From NCBI RefSeq assembly GCF_005405905.1, contig NZ_BJHU01000013.1, positions 62,001-126,000 on the forward strand: a DNA stretch of 64,000 nucleotides. The letters run 5' to 3'. Below are positions 27,252-35,647 of this stretch, piece after piece; position 1 is the stretch's first letter, and every line of letters starts with the position of its first letter. A program made the translations under genes and the position numbers. The notes below the pieces were generated by a model. The model worked only from the letters and a program-made list of their open reading frames with translations. It was not told where the DNA came from and ran no database searches. The stretch comes from Acidovorax sp. NB1. GTDB taxonomy: Bacteria > Pseudomonadota > Gammaproteobacteria > Burkholderiales > Burkholderiaceae_C.

Positions 27252-28484
27252 TCAGAGCTGGACGGGTGTGCGCCCGATGTCTGGCCAGCGGCGGTGCAGA
27301 TAAATCCAGGCCACCAGGCCAATGCCCATCATCAGCAGCGAGGCCAGTGCCAGCAGCACGGTGGAATGCATGACCATGGGGGCGATCAGGCCAGCCACCA
27401 GACCATTGGCGCTGGAGCCCACGAAGGCTTGCATGGACGAGGCCATGCCCCGGCGCTCGGGGTGGAGGTCCAGCACCAGCAGCGTGACCACCGGCACCAT
27501 CAGCGCCCAGCCAAACGAGAAAATGGCAATCGGCAGCAATGCCCAGACGACATGGGGTGGGAACAGCAGGTTGGCTGCGAGGTTGAGCACGGCCACGGTG
27601 AACATGATCAGAAAGCCGTGGCGGATCTGCTGCTTGGGTGGAATTCGCCCCGCCAAGCGTCCGCTGAGCCAGGCGCCGCCCATGATGCCTGAAATGGTCA
27701 GGATGAAGAACCAGAAGAACTGCGTGGGCGCCAGGCCCAGGTGGTCGCCCAGGAAGGCGGGCGCCGACAGCACGTACAAGAACATGCCATTGAAGGGCAC
27801 GCCACTGGCCAAGGCCAGCAACACGAACCGCGCACTTGACCCGAGTTGCACATAGCCGCGCATCAGGTGACGCACGTTGAACGGTTGCCGGTGCTCTTGG
27901 TGCAGGGTTTCGGGCAACAAGCGGTAGTTGGCTGCCCAGAGTGCCACTCCCACCAAAGTCAGGAACGAGAAGATGCTGTGCCAGCCCAGGTGCACGAACA
28001 GCCACCCGCCCACGATGGGGGCGATGGCCGGTGCCACTCCGAAGTAGATGGTGACCTGACTCATCACCTTCTGCGCCTGGGCGGGCGGAAACATGTCGCG
28101 GATCACCGCGCGCGAGACCACGATGCCAGCGCCTGTGGACAGACCTTGCAATGCCCGGAAGAACACCAATTGCCCGATGGTCTGCGATAGCGCACAGCCC
28201 GCTGATGCCAGCGTGAACACCGCAATGCCCCACAGGATCACCGGCCTGCGTCCGAAGCTGTCGGCCAATGCACCATGGAACAGGCTCATGAATGCAAAGC
28301 CGAACAGGTAGGCAGACAGTGTCTGCTGCATCTGCACCGGCGTAGCGCCCAGTGCAGTGGCAATGCCAGAGAACGCAGGGATGTAGGTGTCGATGGAGAA
28401 CGGCCCCAGCATCCCCAGCACCGCCAGCAACACCGCCAAAGCCCAGCGGGGCGCTTTCCAGAGCAGATGGGCTTGTGGGTTCAT
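27252..28484 (-). CDS. Bcr/CflA-type MFS drug exporter
   Basis: A 410-residue, 12-helix major facilitator. DHA1 antiporter motifs are visible: GALADSFGRRPVILWG in the loop between helices 2 and 3, RALQGLSTGAGIVVSRAVIRD in helix 5 and GPFSIDTYIPAF in helix 1. These match the Bcr/CflA branch, proton antiporters for bicyclomycin, chloramphenicol and similar compounds, but the substrate here is unknown. The start at 28484 is set where the first helix begins. It sits between the diguanylate cyclase and the bcs operon without obvious link to either, and points the same way as bcs. Confidence 0.87.
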   Translation of the reverse strand: MNPQAHLLWKAPRWALAVLLAVLGMLGPFSIDTYIPAFSGIATALGATPVQMQQTLSAYLFGFAFMSLFHGALADSFGRRPVILWGIAVFTLASAGCALSQTIGQLVFFRALQGLSTGAGIVVSRAVIRDMFPPAQAQKVMSQVTIYFGVAPAIAPIVGGWLFVHLGWHSIFSFLTLVGVALWAANYRLLPETLHQEHRQPFNVRHLMRGYVQLGSSARFVLLALASGVPFNGMFLYVLSAPAFLGDHLGLAPTQFFWFFILTISGIMGGAWLSGRLAGRIPPKQQIRHGFLIMFTVAVLNLAANLLFPPHVVWALLPIAIFSFGWALMVPVVTLLVLDLHPERRGMASSMQAFVGSSANGLVAGLIAPMVMHSTVLLALASLLMMGIGLVAWIYLHRRWPDIGRTPVQL

Positions 28485-28778
28485 TCGGATACTGGGAGTC
28501 GGAGGATTGCGCCGCAGGTGGGCGGGGAGGCGTCTGGCGCACAGCCAACCGTGGCGCATTATGCGGGATGCAGCATGTGCCTGTTGGCTCAACGCCAGCA
28601 ATGCACGACTGAGGGCTTCGTGGGCCCGGAGGGGGGGGATTTACCGAATCCAACGCCATCCTAGACCCCTGCGATGTGTGCACAGCCCTCGCCTGTAACG
28701 CCGTGCAAGCCGCGAAATAGCCGTCCCACCGCGAGGGCGCCGCCCTCTTTGGGGGACGGTGTGAAGCAACTCAGGGGC

Positions 28779-30356
28779 TTAGTAGGAATACGGAATCCAC
28801 TCTCCGTTGCCTGATTTCATGAGGTACTTGCCCGCAGCGTTGCGCATCACGATCACATCGGCGTTCTCCGACACGAACGACGTTGTTTCGGGTGTCTGAA
28901 GTCGTTCGGACAGGGGGCGCGCAGAATCTGCGTAAGGGCTGTCACTCAACATGTCTCCGAGCAGCGTGAACAGGCCCAGGTAGCTCATGGGCTGGTTCAC
29001 CACCAGGGGGGCAGGGGGCTCGGCGCTGGCGGGCTTTTTCAGACCCACCAGTTTCACGGCGGCTGGCACCAGTGTGATCCGAGGCCCGGGAATCTCGCGC
29101 ATGCCCGAGATTTGAATCTTGTCGCCACGCAGCGATGCGCCGTGCTCGGGCACCAGCACTACCACCACCGGTTTGCCCGCAGTTTCCAGCTCCGTTATGA
29201 ACTTGTCGAAGTCAGCCATCAACTGGACCAGACGAGGCTTGTAGGTGTCCAGACTGCTGCGGGACGTCATACCCGGCACCCGGTTGCCGTCGTGCAGCGA
29301 GATGGTGTTGTAGTACAGCGCCACAGGGTTGTTCCCCCGCTCGCTGCTGCGCTTTTTCCACCATTGCGACAGCAGCGCATGGTCGTTGTAAATCGGCGAT
29401 CCGTCGAAGTTCTGCATGTGGACTGGTGCACTCTGATTGGGTTGCAGCTTGCCAGTCAAACCGCCACGCTGCTCCAGCGCGTGGGCAAACTCCTCGTACA
29501 CACCGTCGTGGTTGAGCAGTGCTGCAGTCTGGTAGCCCACTTTCTCCAGGTTGGGAAACACATAACACTGTGGGTCGATGCCTTCGTACAGCTTCTTGTG
29601 GGGCGTTTGCCCACAGGACCCGTGCAGTACGCGCAGCGACGCCGGTCCGCTGTAGCTGGCGGCGCTGTTGAAGTTGGTGAACAGCACGTCAAAGCGTTTG
29701 AGCAACGGGTTATCGCGTTGGCCCACAAACTCCATGTCGTCCCAGGAGAGTGAGCACACATGCAGCAGGATGATGTCGAACGGCGGCGACCCCGCCCCTG
29801 TGCTGAACTGCATCCGTTTCTGGCTTTCGCTGGCATAGAACTTCTGCAACAAGGCGTCGGGGTCCGCCGGGTCGGCTCCAGCCACGGGGGGGGCGTCGCC
29901 TGGATTGGCCTGCACGCGGCTGTCATTGCGGATCTGTGCTTCACGCTCCTGGAGGGTCGCCACCAGAGGAACGCTCAGGATGCCAGCCAGGGCAAAGGTG
30001 GCAAAGCGCACTCGACGCGCCAATGCTGCATACAGGAAGACACCGGCTACAGCCACCACCACCGCGGTAGGGTTCACCAGGCGTCCGGCCAACTCCATCC
30101 AGTAGTCAGCGCTGAAACCCGCAAGGGCCTTGACCTGTGAAAGCACACGCCCCAGGGTGGGCAGGTAGGAGTCGTAGTAGAGCAGGGCAATTGCCGCCGG
30201 CCAGGCCAGCACGGCGCGCGTGCGCCGCAGCAGTCGGTGCTTTATGGTCGGTAGCAGCGCTAGCCACAGTAACAGGTTTAGCCACCAGCTAAAACCGATG
30301 TAACCCGTGAAGTGCAGGCCGACTTTGACCAGGAAGTACAGGTTCCAGTAGCTCAT
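28779..30356 (-). CDS. bcsG: Cellulose phosphoethanolamine transferase BcsG
   Basis: A 525-residue inner-membrane enzyme that moves phosphoethanolamine from phospholipid to nascent cellulose. About four N-terminal helices (first 150 residues) precede a periplasmic alkaline-phosphatase-fold domain. The nucleophile serine is probably in NSAASYSGPASLRVLHGSCG, and the zinc ligands Glu-His lie in VLVPEHGASLRGDKI; LHVCSLSWDD near residue 200 offers the metal-site cysteine. The start ATG overlaps the bcsA TGA by four bases, and the gene is the last of the bcs operon. Its presence predicts pEtN-cellulose, as in enteric bacteria. Confidence 0.92.
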   Translation of the reverse strand: MSYWNLYFLVKVGLHFTGYIGFSWWLNLLLWLALLPTIKHRLLRRTRAVLAWPAAIALLYYDSYLPTLGRVLSQVKALAGFSADYWMELAGRLVNPTAVVVAVAGVFLYAALARRVRFATFALAGILSVPLVATLQEREAQIRNDSRVQANPGDAPPVAGADPADPDALLQKFYASESQKRMQFSTGAGSPPFDIILLHVCSLSWDDMEFVGQRDNPLLKRFDVLFTNFNSAASYSGPASLRVLHGSCGQTPHKKLYEGIDPQCYVFPNLEKVGYQTAALLNHDGVYEEFAHALEQRGGLTGKLQPNQSAPVHMQNFDGSPIYNDHALLSQWWKKRSSERGNNPVALYYNTISLHDGNRVPGMTSRSSLDTYKPRLVQLMADFDKFITELETAGKPVVVVLVPEHGASLRGDKIQISGMREIPGPRITLVPAAVKLVGLKKPASAEPPAPLVVNQPMSYLGLFTLLGDMLSDSPYADSARPLSERLQTPETTSFVSENADVIVMRNAAGKYLMKSGNGEWIPYSY

Positions 30357-32872
30357 GCGCCCAGCCCCTGCTGCCCGCGTTGGCGCCCCCGGTTCCAGCG
30401 GCTACGGGCAGCCTCCAGAAGCGATCCCCAGAACTTGCGGTAACCTAGCACACCGAGCTGGGCGATCTCTTGCAGGCCGTGCAAGGGGCGGTCGATGTCA
30501 TGGCTGTCGTTCCATTGCCGCCAGGTGTCGGGGCGGGCAAAGGTGCATTGCACCAGGTCGATTTGTTGTTCGCGGGTCATGGGATCGAATTGCAGGCCCG
30601 TGGCGCCCTGGCCCCGGTGCAGCATGATAGTGGCCGGGAATGTGCATTCGGAATGACCGCGCCACAGGCCCACCTGGACTTTTTCGCCCACTGCCAGCCG
30701 GGTGCCCTCGGGCAGCTCCAGGCCCACACCCGTCATGGAGAAGTCGATGCAAACGGCCTGGAGCACCGTACCGTCATCCTGGTACAACGTGGCCTGCAAC
30801 CGGGTGGCCACGCGGTGCATGCGGCGCACCTGGCGCGCCTCGGAGGCCACGCCCAGTGCGGCACCCAGCATGAGGATGCTGTAGACCGTCCACAGCAAGT
30901 TCAGCAGCACGGTGGCTGTTTCTTCCGTATTCCAGAAGAACAGGCGCACGATTCCCATGCCAAAGGCTGCAAAGTTCAGCAGCACCAACACGGTGTAGGG
31001 GCGTGAGATGGCCCAGTCGAAATAGGGCTCGTCCACCAGCCCGCCCTTTGCTGTGACGTTGAACTTGCCCAGGCGCGGGTTGATGAGCGCCACGGTGGTG
31101 GGCAGGGCTACGTACCAGGCCAACACCGTCTCGTAGACCTCTGCCCAGAAGGTGTGCCGGTGCTCGCCTTGTACGTGGGCGTTGGCGATGTTGGACTGCA
31201 GGATGTAGGGCAGCACGTACAGCGCGATCATGATGGCGCCCGCGTTGATGATGTGCCACTCGAAGAACAGGAAGGCCATGGGCGCAGTAAGGAACACCAG
31301 CCGGGGCAGCCCAAAGAAGAAGTGCACCATGGCATTGGCATAGCAGATGCGCTGCCACAGCGTGAGGCCTTTGCCCAGGAAGGGGTTGTCCACGCGGAAG
31401 ATCTGCGCCATGCCGCGTGCCCAGCGGATGCGCTGGCCCACGTGGGCGGACAGGCTTTCCGTCGCCAGGCCGGCCGCCTGCGTTTCGTTGATGTAGGCCG
31501 TGGTGTAGCCGCGCCGGTGCAGCTTGAGCGCGGTGTGCGCATCCTCGGTCACGGTCTCCACTGCGATACCACCCACCTCCAGCAGCGGGCCGCGCCGTAT
31601 CACCGCGCAGGAGCCGCAGAAGAAGGTGGCGTTCCAGAAATCGTTGCCGTCCTGGATCAAACCGTAGAACAGTGCGCCCTCGTTGGGCACGCGACGGAAA
31701 GTGCCCAGGTTGCGCTCGAATGGGTCGGGCGAGAAGAAGTGGTGCGGCGTCTGCAGCATGGCGCACTTCGGGTCGCGCTGGAACCAGCCCACGGCCGTGG
31801 TCAGGAAGGAGCGAGTGGGGATGTGGTCGCAGTCGAAGATGGCAATGAGTTCGCCGTCGGTCTTGGAGAGCGCGTGATTGAGGTTGCCAGCCTTGGCGTG
31901 GTTGTTGTCGGGGCGCACGATGTAGCCCACACCCATGGACTCTGCGAACTCACGGAATTCCTCGCGCCGACCGTCGTCCAGGATGAAGACCTTGACCTTG
32001 TCCCTGGGCCAGTCAAGTGCCATGGATGCGAGCACCGTGGTTCGCACCACGCTCAGGGGCTCGTTGTAGGTAGGAATATAGACATCGACCGTGGGCCAGG
32101 ATGCGGGCTGCCCCTGCAGGTCGGCCGGGCGGCGGTGCAGGGGCCAGGCGGTCTGGATGAAACCGAGCACCACCACCAGCCAGGTATAGGCCTCGGCAGC
32201 CAGCAGACCGTAGCCCAGGAAGGATTCAATGGCCGATTCAAACTCGATGGACGAAGTGACCCGCCACCAGGCATAGCGCCCCATGGCCAGCAGGCTGATG
32301 GCTGCCAGCGCGAGCGAGGGGTAGCGCCCTGGCAGGCGGCGCAGTACCAGAGACAGCGCCCAGCAAAGCAACATGAACAGCGTCTGCCCGAACCAGTTGA
32401 ACGGGGTAGTCATCACCACCAGCCCAGCCAGCAGGCCCACGGTGAGCACCACCCACCGCAGCCCAGGGATTTCCATGACAGGAGACAGCACCTGGTCGGC
32501 CAGGCGCATGCCTTTCTCCACGTTGACATGGGCGGCCAGCCTGTCCATCGCGCGCAGGAAGAGGCGGATGGGCCAGAACACACCCTTCAGCAGCAGTGTG
32601 AGGCCTTTCCAGCTCCGGCGCAGCACAAGCCCCAGCCCTGCGAGCAGCCAGGGCACCGGTTGCAGTAACCAAGCCAACAGGGCGCGCTCGGGCGTGGCCG
32701 GCAGCACGATGCAGCGCCACAACCACATCCACCACGGAGCACCAGGCGCCACTTCCAGCTGTTGTGCCAGCCAGTGTTTCCAGCGGCCGATCCAGCCTGG
32801 CCCGGAGCCCTCGTTTGCAGGCTCTGATGCGCCTGCGTGGGGTACTGCGCCCGTATCGTGCAGGTGGGTCAT
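30353..32872 (-). CDS. bcsA: Cellulose synthase catalytic subunit (UDP-forming) BcsA
   Basis: An 839-residue processive GT2 glycosyltransferase that polymerises UDP-glucose and threads the chain through the inner membrane. Active-site motifs are complete: DDG near residue 299, DCD in FDCDHIPT near 345, TED in VTEDAHTALKLH near 441 and QRIRW near 478. The C-terminal PilZ domain holds both c-di-GMP elements, RQVRR and DFSMTG, so allosteric activation is predicted. Start at 32872 chosen because its ATG overlaps the bcsQ TGA by four bases; a 40-residue longer frame is unlikely. bcsB is not adjacent but seven kilobases upstream, an unusual split. Confidence 0.95.
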   Translation of the reverse strand: MTHLHDTGAVPHAGASEPANEGSGPGWIGRWKHWLAQQLEVAPGAPWWMWLWRCIVLPATPERALLAWLLQPVPWLLAGLGLVLRRSWKGLTLLLKGVFWPIRLFLRAMDRLAAHVNVEKGMRLADQVLSPVMEIPGLRWVVLTVGLLAGLVVMTTPFNWFGQTLFMLLCWALSLVLRRLPGRYPSLALAAISLLAMGRYAWWRVTSSIEFESAIESFLGYGLLAAEAYTWLVVVLGFIQTAWPLHRRPADLQGQPASWPTVDVYIPTYNEPLSVVRTTVLASMALDWPRDKVKVFILDDGRREEFREFAESMGVGYIVRPDNNHAKAGNLNHALSKTDGELIAIFDCDHIPTRSFLTTAVGWFQRDPKCAMLQTPHHFFSPDPFERNLGTFRRVPNEGALFYGLIQDGNDFWNATFFCGSCAVIRRGPLLEVGGIAVETVTEDAHTALKLHRRGYTTAYINETQAAGLATESLSAHVGQRIRWARGMAQIFRVDNPFLGKGLTLWQRICYANAMVHFFFGLPRLVFLTAPMAFLFFEWHIINAGAIMIALYVLPYILQSNIANAHVQGEHRHTFWAEVYETVLAWYVALPTTVALINPRLGKFNVTAKGGLVDEPYFDWAISRPYTVLVLLNFAAFGMGIVRLFFWNTEETATVLLNLLWTVYSILMLGAALGVASEARQVRRMHRVATRLQATLYQDDGTVLQAVCIDFSMTGVGLELPEGTRLAVGEKVQVGLWRGHSECTFPATIMLHRGQGATGLQFDPMTREQQIDLVQCTFARPDTWRQWNDSHDIDRPLHGLQEIAQLGVLGYRKFWGSLLEAARSRWNRGRQRGQQGLGA

Positions 32873-33657
32873 GGTTGGGTGACGCCAGGAATCAGCATGG
32901 ACGGAGGGGCCGCATGCTGGCCCATCAGCCAGTTGCATACGCCCTGCAGGTCGTGGGCGGACTGTGCCTGGGGCGCCAGGTGGCCCACACACATTGCGCG
33001 GGCCAGCGCGCGCGCGATGTTCTCGTCCTCATGCAAGGTGTAGGGGATGAGGCGATCGCCCCATTGTTCGCGCAGGGTCTGCAAGGCCTCGCGGTGGGAA
33101 ACCCGGCGTGGGTCAAAGCGTGTGACCAGCACACCTTGCTCACTGGGAGCTGCTGCTGTGCTGCGCAGCAGGGTCTGCACGCCGTTCAGGGCCGAGCAGG
33201 CACGGGCAGAGGCTTCCAGTGCAACCAGCACGGTGTCGGCGCAGTGCAGTGCGGCCTGGGCCCACGGAGAGGGCCACAAGGGGGTGTCCAGCAGCACAAC
33301 GCAATCGGAGGCAATGTCCAGCAGTTCGATCTGGTCCTGCAGCCAGCGTGGCTGCACCTGCAGCATCTGGTGCAGGGTGTGGAGAGTTTCCAGGGACGAC
33401 TCGCCAAAAGGCAGGACTCGCACGCCGTCCGAGTTGTCAAATCCGCCATCGGCCCACCACTGCCCATTGGCAGCAGCGCGCGCCCAGCCCGTAGCGCTGG
33501 CCTCGCGCATGCCAAGGTGCCTACCCAGCAGGTTCTGGGCGCACAGTTCCACCGCCAGACTGCGCTGTCCCTGGCGTGCCAGGAGCGTAGCCAGGTGGGC
33601 GGTCAGGGTGGTTCGCCCCGCTCCTCCGAGTGGCGATACAACGGCAATCACACGCAT
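32869..33657 (-). CDS. bcsQ: MinD/ParA-like cellulose biosynthesis protein BcsQ
   Basis: A 262-residue deviant-Walker ATPase-like protein. The N-terminal VVSPLGGAGRTTLTAHLATLLA is the P-loop, but the lysine before Thr is Arg and the MinD signature lysine is absent. E. coli BcsQ likewise has GGVGTTT here, so this is a family trait. The Walker B-like segment is DCVVLLDTPLW. In enteric bacteria BcsQ localises the secretion complex and, with BcsR, binds BcsE. No BcsR is seen here. It is followed by bcsA with a four-base overlap and preceded by bcsF after 20 bases. Confidence 0.88.
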   Translation of the reverse strand: MRVIAVVSPLGGAGRTTLTAHLATLLARQGQRSLAVELCAQNLLGRHLGMREASATGWARAAANGQWWADGGFDNSDGVRVLPFGESSLETLHTLHQMLQVQPRWLQDQIELLDIASDCVVLLDTPLWPSPWAQAALHCADTVLVALEASARACSALNGVQTLLRSTAAAPSEQGVLVTRFDPRRVSHREALQTLREQWGDRLIPYTLHEDENIARALARAMCVGHLAPQAQSAHDLQGVCNWLMGQHAAPPSMLIPGVTQP

Positions 33658-33682
33658 GCAAAGTCTCTGTTCATTCGTTCAT

Positions 33683-33862
33683 TCAGGAGGCGGGCGGCGC
33701 CGTTGGCGTGTCGCTTGCACCCGTCTGCGGCAGTCCAGGCCGGTAGGGTTTTACGCAGCGCAGTGGCTGGCGTGCACGTTGTGCTCTGCGCAGCAGCAGC
33801 CAGCAGGGCCAGGCCAGCAGGGCGCCCAGCAGCATGTAGAGCAGCAACATCAACAGCGTCAT
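33683..33862 (-). CDS. bcsF: Small membrane protein BcsF
   Basis: A 59-residue reading frame between bcsE and bcsQ. Residues 2-24 form one hydrophobic helix (LLMLLLYMLLGALLAWPCW), followed by a basic stretch RRAQRARQPLRCVKPYRPG and a short polar tail. The helix plus a cytosolic R...VKPYR-like segment fits BcsF, which recruits BcsE to the membrane in E. coli. Its ATG overlaps the bcsE stop by four bases, and the frame stops 25 bases before the bcsQ start. The assignment rests on size, topology and position, and is therefore inference rather than homology search. Confidence 0.8.
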   Translation of the reverse strand: MTLLMLLLYMLLGALLAWPCWLLLRRAQRARQPLRCVKPYRPGLPQTGASDTPTAPPAS

Positions 33863-35646
33863 GCGATGGACCTCGTGGAAGGGCGTGGCACGGCTCGCCG
33901 TGCAATGGGGCGGTGCTGCACGCTGGGGCCTACCGCGACATGCGCGCCGCCAGTGTCCGCAGGCAGTGTGGGTGAAGAAGAGGGCGGCGCGGAGGTTGGC
34001 GCTGTAATAGCGACGGCTGCTGCCGCCGGGGCATGGTCCAACAGCGCACTGTAGTCTGGCAGGCCTTTGCGCAGGGCTTCTTGCAGGTGCCCTGTCATGG
34101 CTCGGATGCCTGTGTCCGAGCAGTCGATGGCCTCAGAAGAGAACAACTGGGCCAAGGGCAAGGCAAAAAGACGGTGCAATGCCAAGCCCACATCGGGTTC
34201 GCGGCAGGCGAAAAGGAAGACATAAACCGATTCATGGTCTGCTGTGAACAGATCCCCGTCGCGTGCGGTGTGGCACGCGCGCAGCGCATCCAGGTGCGGG
34301 ATCTGCGCCAGCACGTTCAGTCGCACCAGGCTGTGCGACAGGCCAATCGCCTGCGTACGGTCCAGCATGCTGCGCACCAGGGCGCAGAAATGTGCAGGGG
34401 GTTGGTAGCCCCGCTCGCGTGCCGGCATGAAGCTGTCCAGTGCCTGCTCGTAGTCGGGGTGCACCTTGCGACTGTGGCTTTGGGCGTTGATGTCCTGCAG
34501 CAATTGCAAGAGCCGTGAAAACCCGACTTCCTTGTAGACCACGGCACTGGCACCCAGTTGCAGCAGGGCCTGCTCGCTGTGTGTGCGCAGCTTTCCCAGG
34601 TTTTCCCGCATCACTATCTTGAGTGTGAGCGGGCGCGACAGGCGCAGGTGGTGCACCAGGCGCGCACGTGGCTCGAAGTCCGATGCCTGGCCTGCATCCA
34701 GAAGTACCGTGGCAGCCACGCTGGCGGCGGCCGCTATCTCCATGTCGGCCAGGCTTTCGACGATGCGCCAGTGTCCCGGCACGCCACGCTGGCCTTCGAC
34801 TGAAGCGCGCGTGGCGATGACCTCGGACTGGTCCGCAGCTTCCACCAGTTCGCGCACAGCACCCCGGGTGCGCGTGCCGTCCGCTGCGAGGCGGCCCGAT
34901 GCCTCGTTGCGCAGCAGCCCAAAGGCCGTCTGGAAGAGGGCGCCTGCGTCCGTGTTCCAGCGCTCCAGGCCTAGGCTCCAGCGGTCGGCATCGGTGCGCA
35001 AGGTGGCAATGTGCATGGACATCTGGCACAGGTTGCGCAAGGCAGGCAGAAGCACCTCGGGCTCCAGCGGCGGGAAGAATCCCAGCACCACAGGGCGTGC
35101 GCGTTCGCGGCACAGGGTGCTGAGCTGGCGGCTCACCCGGGCCAGCTCTGTCACGCTGAGTCCGGCAAGCAGGCCCTGGGCGTCGCAGACAAACAGCGCA
35201 TGTGCATCGCTCAGGCCCGTGCGTTCCAGTTCCTGCATCAGGGACAGGAGCCCATGGCGCCGAACCTCGGCCTGCAGGCCGGGCGAGAGCACCCACAGCT
35301 GCAATCGGCCAGCATGGTAGGCGGCCCGCAGGGGGGGGCGGTGCAACAGACCGTCCACCCACGATGCATCGGACGCGATCAGCCCCACGGGGCCTGCGGC
35401 GAGGGCGTCCTCCAGCAGCGCGGGGAACCAAAGCGCTGCACTGGGCGCATCGGCCGCAACCAAGGAGACAGGGACGTGCACTGGCAATTGACCAACGCCA
35501 TCGGGCAGGCCCTCGATGCCGATCTGTGTGGCGGTCGCGTCACCATCAGGCCCTCGGCTGGATGCCAGGCGCAAGCGCCGGAGCCAGGCGCGCGCTCCCC
35601 CAAGGGACGGAGTGCTTTTGCGCGTGGAGGAAGGGGCGGTGGACAT
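33859..35646 (-). CDS. bcsE: c-di-GMP-binding cellulose biosynthesis regulator BcsE
   Basis: A 595-residue cytosolic protein of the BcsE family. The N-terminal half resembles degenerate P-loop/REC-like modules (PVGLIASDASWVDGLLHRPP; VVLGFFPPLEPEVLLPAL). The C-terminal GGDEF I-site-like (GIL) domain carries RDGDLF at about residue 463, matching the RxGD c-di-GMP site, followed by SVYVFLFACREPDVGLAL. BcsE stimulates cellulose output when it binds c-di-GMP. The start at 35646 overlaps the preceding bcsC end region by context (stop 35648), and the longer frame upstream is only a shadow of bcsC. The proline-rich last 60 residues look disordered. Confidence 0.87.
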   Translation of the reverse strand: MSTAPSSTRKSTPSLGGARAWLRRLRLASSRGPDGDATATQIGIEGLPDGVGQLPVHVPVSLVAADAPSAALWFPALLEDALAAGPVGLIASDASWVDGLLHRPPLRAAYHAGRLQLWVLSPGLQAEVRRHGLLSLMQELERTGLSDAHALFVCDAQGLLAGLSVTELARVSRQLSTLCRERARPVVLGFFPPLEPEVLLPALRNLCQMSMHIATLRTDADRWSLGLERWNTDAGALFQTAFGLLRNEASGRLAADGTRTRGAVRELVEAADQSEVIATRASVEGQRGVPGHWRIVESLADMEIAAAASVAATVLLDAGQASDFEPRARLVHHLRLSRPLTLKIVMRENLGKLRTHSEQALLQLGASAVVYKEVGFSRLLQLLQDINAQSHSRKVHPDYEQALDSFMPARERGYQPPAHFCALVRSMLDRTQAIGLSHSLVRLNVLAQIPHLDALRACHTARDGDLFTADHESVYVFLFACREPDVGLALHRLFALPLAQLFSSEAIDCSDTGIRAMTGHLQEALRKGLPDYSALLDHAPAAAAVAITAPTSAPPSSSPTLPADTGGAHVAVGPSVQHRPIARRAVPRPSTRSIA

Positions 35647-35647
35647 C

